A stretch of 23,198 nucleotides of DNA from a virus. The position numbers were made by a program, and so were the translations under genes. Shown here piece by piece: positions 21,591 through 23,198 of the stretch. Positions within the stretch are counted from its first letter, which is position 1, and every line of letters begins with the position of its first letter. The notes below the pieces were generated by a model. It made no database searches. It saw nothing but the letters and a program-made list of their open reading frames with translations, and was not told the origin of the DNA. The stretch spans positions 1 to 23,198 of the IMG/VR virus record IMGVR_UViG_3300023172_000199; one strand, written 5' to 3'.

Positions 21591-23198
21591 ATGAAGTTTT
21601 ACACACATATCGCCCAATGGGGTAATCAATTACTTGTTCGTGCAGTAGAGAATGGTGTTCGTTCTAACTACAAAGTTAAATACGAGCCCACTCTTTATGT
21701 TCCAGTAAAGAAGGAAACTGGCTGGAAAACACTTGACGGTAATAATGTCAGTCCAATGAAGTTCCTCTCTATCAAAGAGGCAAAGGAATTTGTTGCACAG
21801 TACGAAAGTCAACCACACCTTGTGCATGGTATGACACAGTTTCCTTATACCTATATTTCAGAAACATATCCCAAACAGATTCAGTTTGATAGTTCACATA
21901 TGCGAATTGTCACTATTGATATTGAGGTAGAATGTGAGAACGGTTTTCCAAATGCTGATCAAGCACTTGAACCAATGCTGTCTATCACTATCAAAAACCA
22001 TGACACTGGACGTATCAAGGTTTGGGGATTGCACGATTATCATAACGATAGAGAAGATGTACAATATATCAAATGTCAGACTGAACGTGAATTACTAGCT
22101 CAATTCCTTTCGTGGTGGGAAAGTGATCATCCAGACATTATCACTGGTTGGAATACAGAGTTCTTTGATATTCCCTATATCTGTAACCGTATCAAATCGG
22201 TTATGGGTGAGGATGCTATGAAGCGTCTTTCGCCATGGGGTGTTGTGAACTCTCGTATGGTAAACTCTGGTTTTGGACGTAAAGATCAAGTCTATGATAT
22301 TATGGGTGTTGAAGAACTTGATTATTTACAGCTCTACAAAAAGTTTACTTATTCTAATCAAGAATCATATCGACTTGACCATATTGCTTGGGTTGAACTT
22401 GGTGAACGTAAAGATGAAAATCCTTACGAAACATTTCGTGAATGGTACACAAAGGACTATCAGTCGTTCCTAGACTATAATATCCAAGACGTTGAACTTG
22501 TCGATAGACTTGACGATAAAATGAAATTGATTGATTTGCTTCTGACTATGACGTATGAGGCTAAAGTCAATATGTCTGATTCATTCACATCAGTTAAGTA
22601 TTGGGATGTTCTTATCTATAATCATCTTCTCAAGAAAAAGATTGTCATTCCACAGAAAACAAGTCATGTTAGTAAGGGTGACAAGTATATTGGTGCATAT
22701 GTCAAAGAGCCACAGGTTGGACAACACAAGTGGGTTCTGTCTTTTGACTTGAACTCTCTGTATCCACACTTGATTATGCAATACAATATTTCGCCAGAAA
22801 CACTTCTTCCCAAAACAATGGGTTTTGATTCAGAAAAGTCTGTCAACGAGTTGTTACAAAAACAACATGACTTATCTCTCCTAAAACCAGCTGATGTAAC
22901 TTGTACACCAAATGGTGCATTGTTCAGAACTAAGATGATGGGGTTCTTGCCAGAGATGATGCAAGAGATGTACAATGATCGTACTATCTACAAGAAGAAG
23001 ATGTTGGAAGCAAAACAACAATATGAAAATACAAAAGATCCAAAGTATCTAAAAGATGTGTCTCGTTACACCAACATTCAGATGGCAAGAAAGATTTCAT
23101 TGAACTCTGCTTATGGTGCGATTGGTAATGAGTGGTTTCGTTATTATGACTTGAGAATTGCAGAAGGTATTACAACTTCTGGCCAGTTATCCATTCGC
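21591..23198 (+). CDS. 43: DNA polymerase gp43 (3' end outside window)
   Basis: Family B replicative polymerase; the first 536 codons are seen without a stop, so the gene runs off the window (T4 gp43 is 898 residues). N-terminal MKFYTHIAQWGNQLLVRAVE and PTLYVPVKKETGW form the NTD. The proofreading exonuclease has Exo I TIDIEVE (Asp110, Glu112), Exo II GWNTEFFDIPYI and Exo III YNIQDVELVDRLDD. Polymerase motif A is SFDLNSLYPH with catalytic Asp386, and motif B ends in LNSAYGAIGNEW (Asn505). All visible catalytic residues are intact. There is no upstream ribosome site of note; a sigma70 promoter lies just before the ATG. No intron or split-gene break is seen in this part. Confidence 0.97.
   Translation, partial: MKFYTHIAQWGNQLLVRAVENGVRSNYKVKYEPTLYVPVKKETGWKTLDGNNVSPMKFLSIKEAKEFVAQYESQPHLVHGMTQFPYTYISETYPKQIQFDSSHMRIVTIDIEVECENGFPNADQALEPMLSITIKNHDTGRIKVWGLHDYHNDREDVQYIKCQTERELLAQFLSWWESDHPDIITGWNTEFFDIPYICNRIKSVMGEDAMKRLSPWGVVNSRMVNSGFGRKDQVYDIMGVEELDYLQLYKKFTYSNQESYRLDHIAWVELGERKDENPYETFREWYTKDYQSFLDYNIQDVELVDRLDDKMKLIDLLLTMTYEAKVNMSDSFTSVKYWDVLIYNHLLKKKIVIPQKTSHVSKGDKYIGAYVKEPQVGQHKWVLSFDLNSLYPHLIMQYNISPETLLPKTMGFDSEKSVNELLQKQHDLSLLKPADVTCTPNGALFRTKMMGFLPEMMQEMYNDRTIYKKKMLEAKQQYENTKDPKYLKDVSRYTNIQMARKISLNSAYGAIGNEWFRYYDLRIAEGITTSGQLSIR

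Noticed and set aside
22664-22975. Long open frame on the minus strand within gp43
   Set aside because: It is the shadow of the polymerase reading frame, which has all catalytic motifs; the minus frame has no ribosome site or recognisable domain.

Overview
The window is a contiguous piece of the core genome of a T4-like myovirus (tailed, contractile-tail phage). All genes lie on the + strand, are tightly packed and often overlap by 1-23 bases. The set and order (18-19-20-67-21-22-23, then uvsY-uvsW-55-47-46, then 45-44-62-regA-43) is the T4 core synteny in the compact form known from marine T4-like phages (cyanophages and pelagiphages). The AT-rich DNA, short gp23, missing gp24, and the extra genes for peptide deformylase, Hsp20, 2OG-Fe(II) oxygenase, DUF932, DUF3310 and a RimK-like ATP-grasp enzyme fit that group. 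No photosynthesis gene is present in the window, so the host (cyanobacterium, SAR11 or another marine bacterium) cannot be fixed from this sequence.

Region 1 (1-8000), virion genes. The C-terminal part of the tail sheath is followed by the tail tube, portal, a gp67-like core protein, two small proteins, prohead protease gp21, scaffold gp22 and major capsid gp23 with a strong terminator. A second tail-tube-like protein comes next. Late promoters with the T4-type TATAAATA box precede gp22, gp23, the tail-tube-like gene and the leader of uvsY.

Region 2 (8000-15751), recombination and late transcription. A 7975-8061 segment with strong RNA folding potential lies between a late promoter and uvsY. 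It is followed by uvsY, a 2OG oxygenase, uvsW and a conserved small protein. A sigma70-type promoter then opens a six-gene overlapping operon: late sigma factor gp55, gp47 and gp46 (Mre11/Rad50-like nuclease), an Nmad1/DUF1599-type protein, a SAM methyltransferase and peptide deformylase.

Region 3 (15748-17806), accessory genes. A DUF932 protein has its own sigma70 promoter. A roughly 200-base non-coding stretch full of hairpins follows, then a late-promoter-driven Hsp20 gene. After it a terminator hairpin carries the -35 box of the next promoter in its loop, and a DUF3310 gene follows.

Region 4 (17808-23198), replisome. Sliding clamp gp45, clamp loader gp44/gp62, translational repressor RegA, a RimK-like ATP-grasp ligase read from a TTG start, a 73-residue protein, and DNA polymerase gp43, which runs off the right edge.

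Two promoter classes are visible: host-like TTGACA-17-TATANT promoters (often as CTCTTGACA) in front of sigma, replication and accessory genes, and TATAAATA late promoters in front of virion genes, uvsY and hsp20. The most interesting non-protein signals are the uvsY leader fold, the hairpin series before hsp20, the terminator-promoter fusion after hsp20, and a patch of foreign-looking codon use over the gp46 zinc hook.
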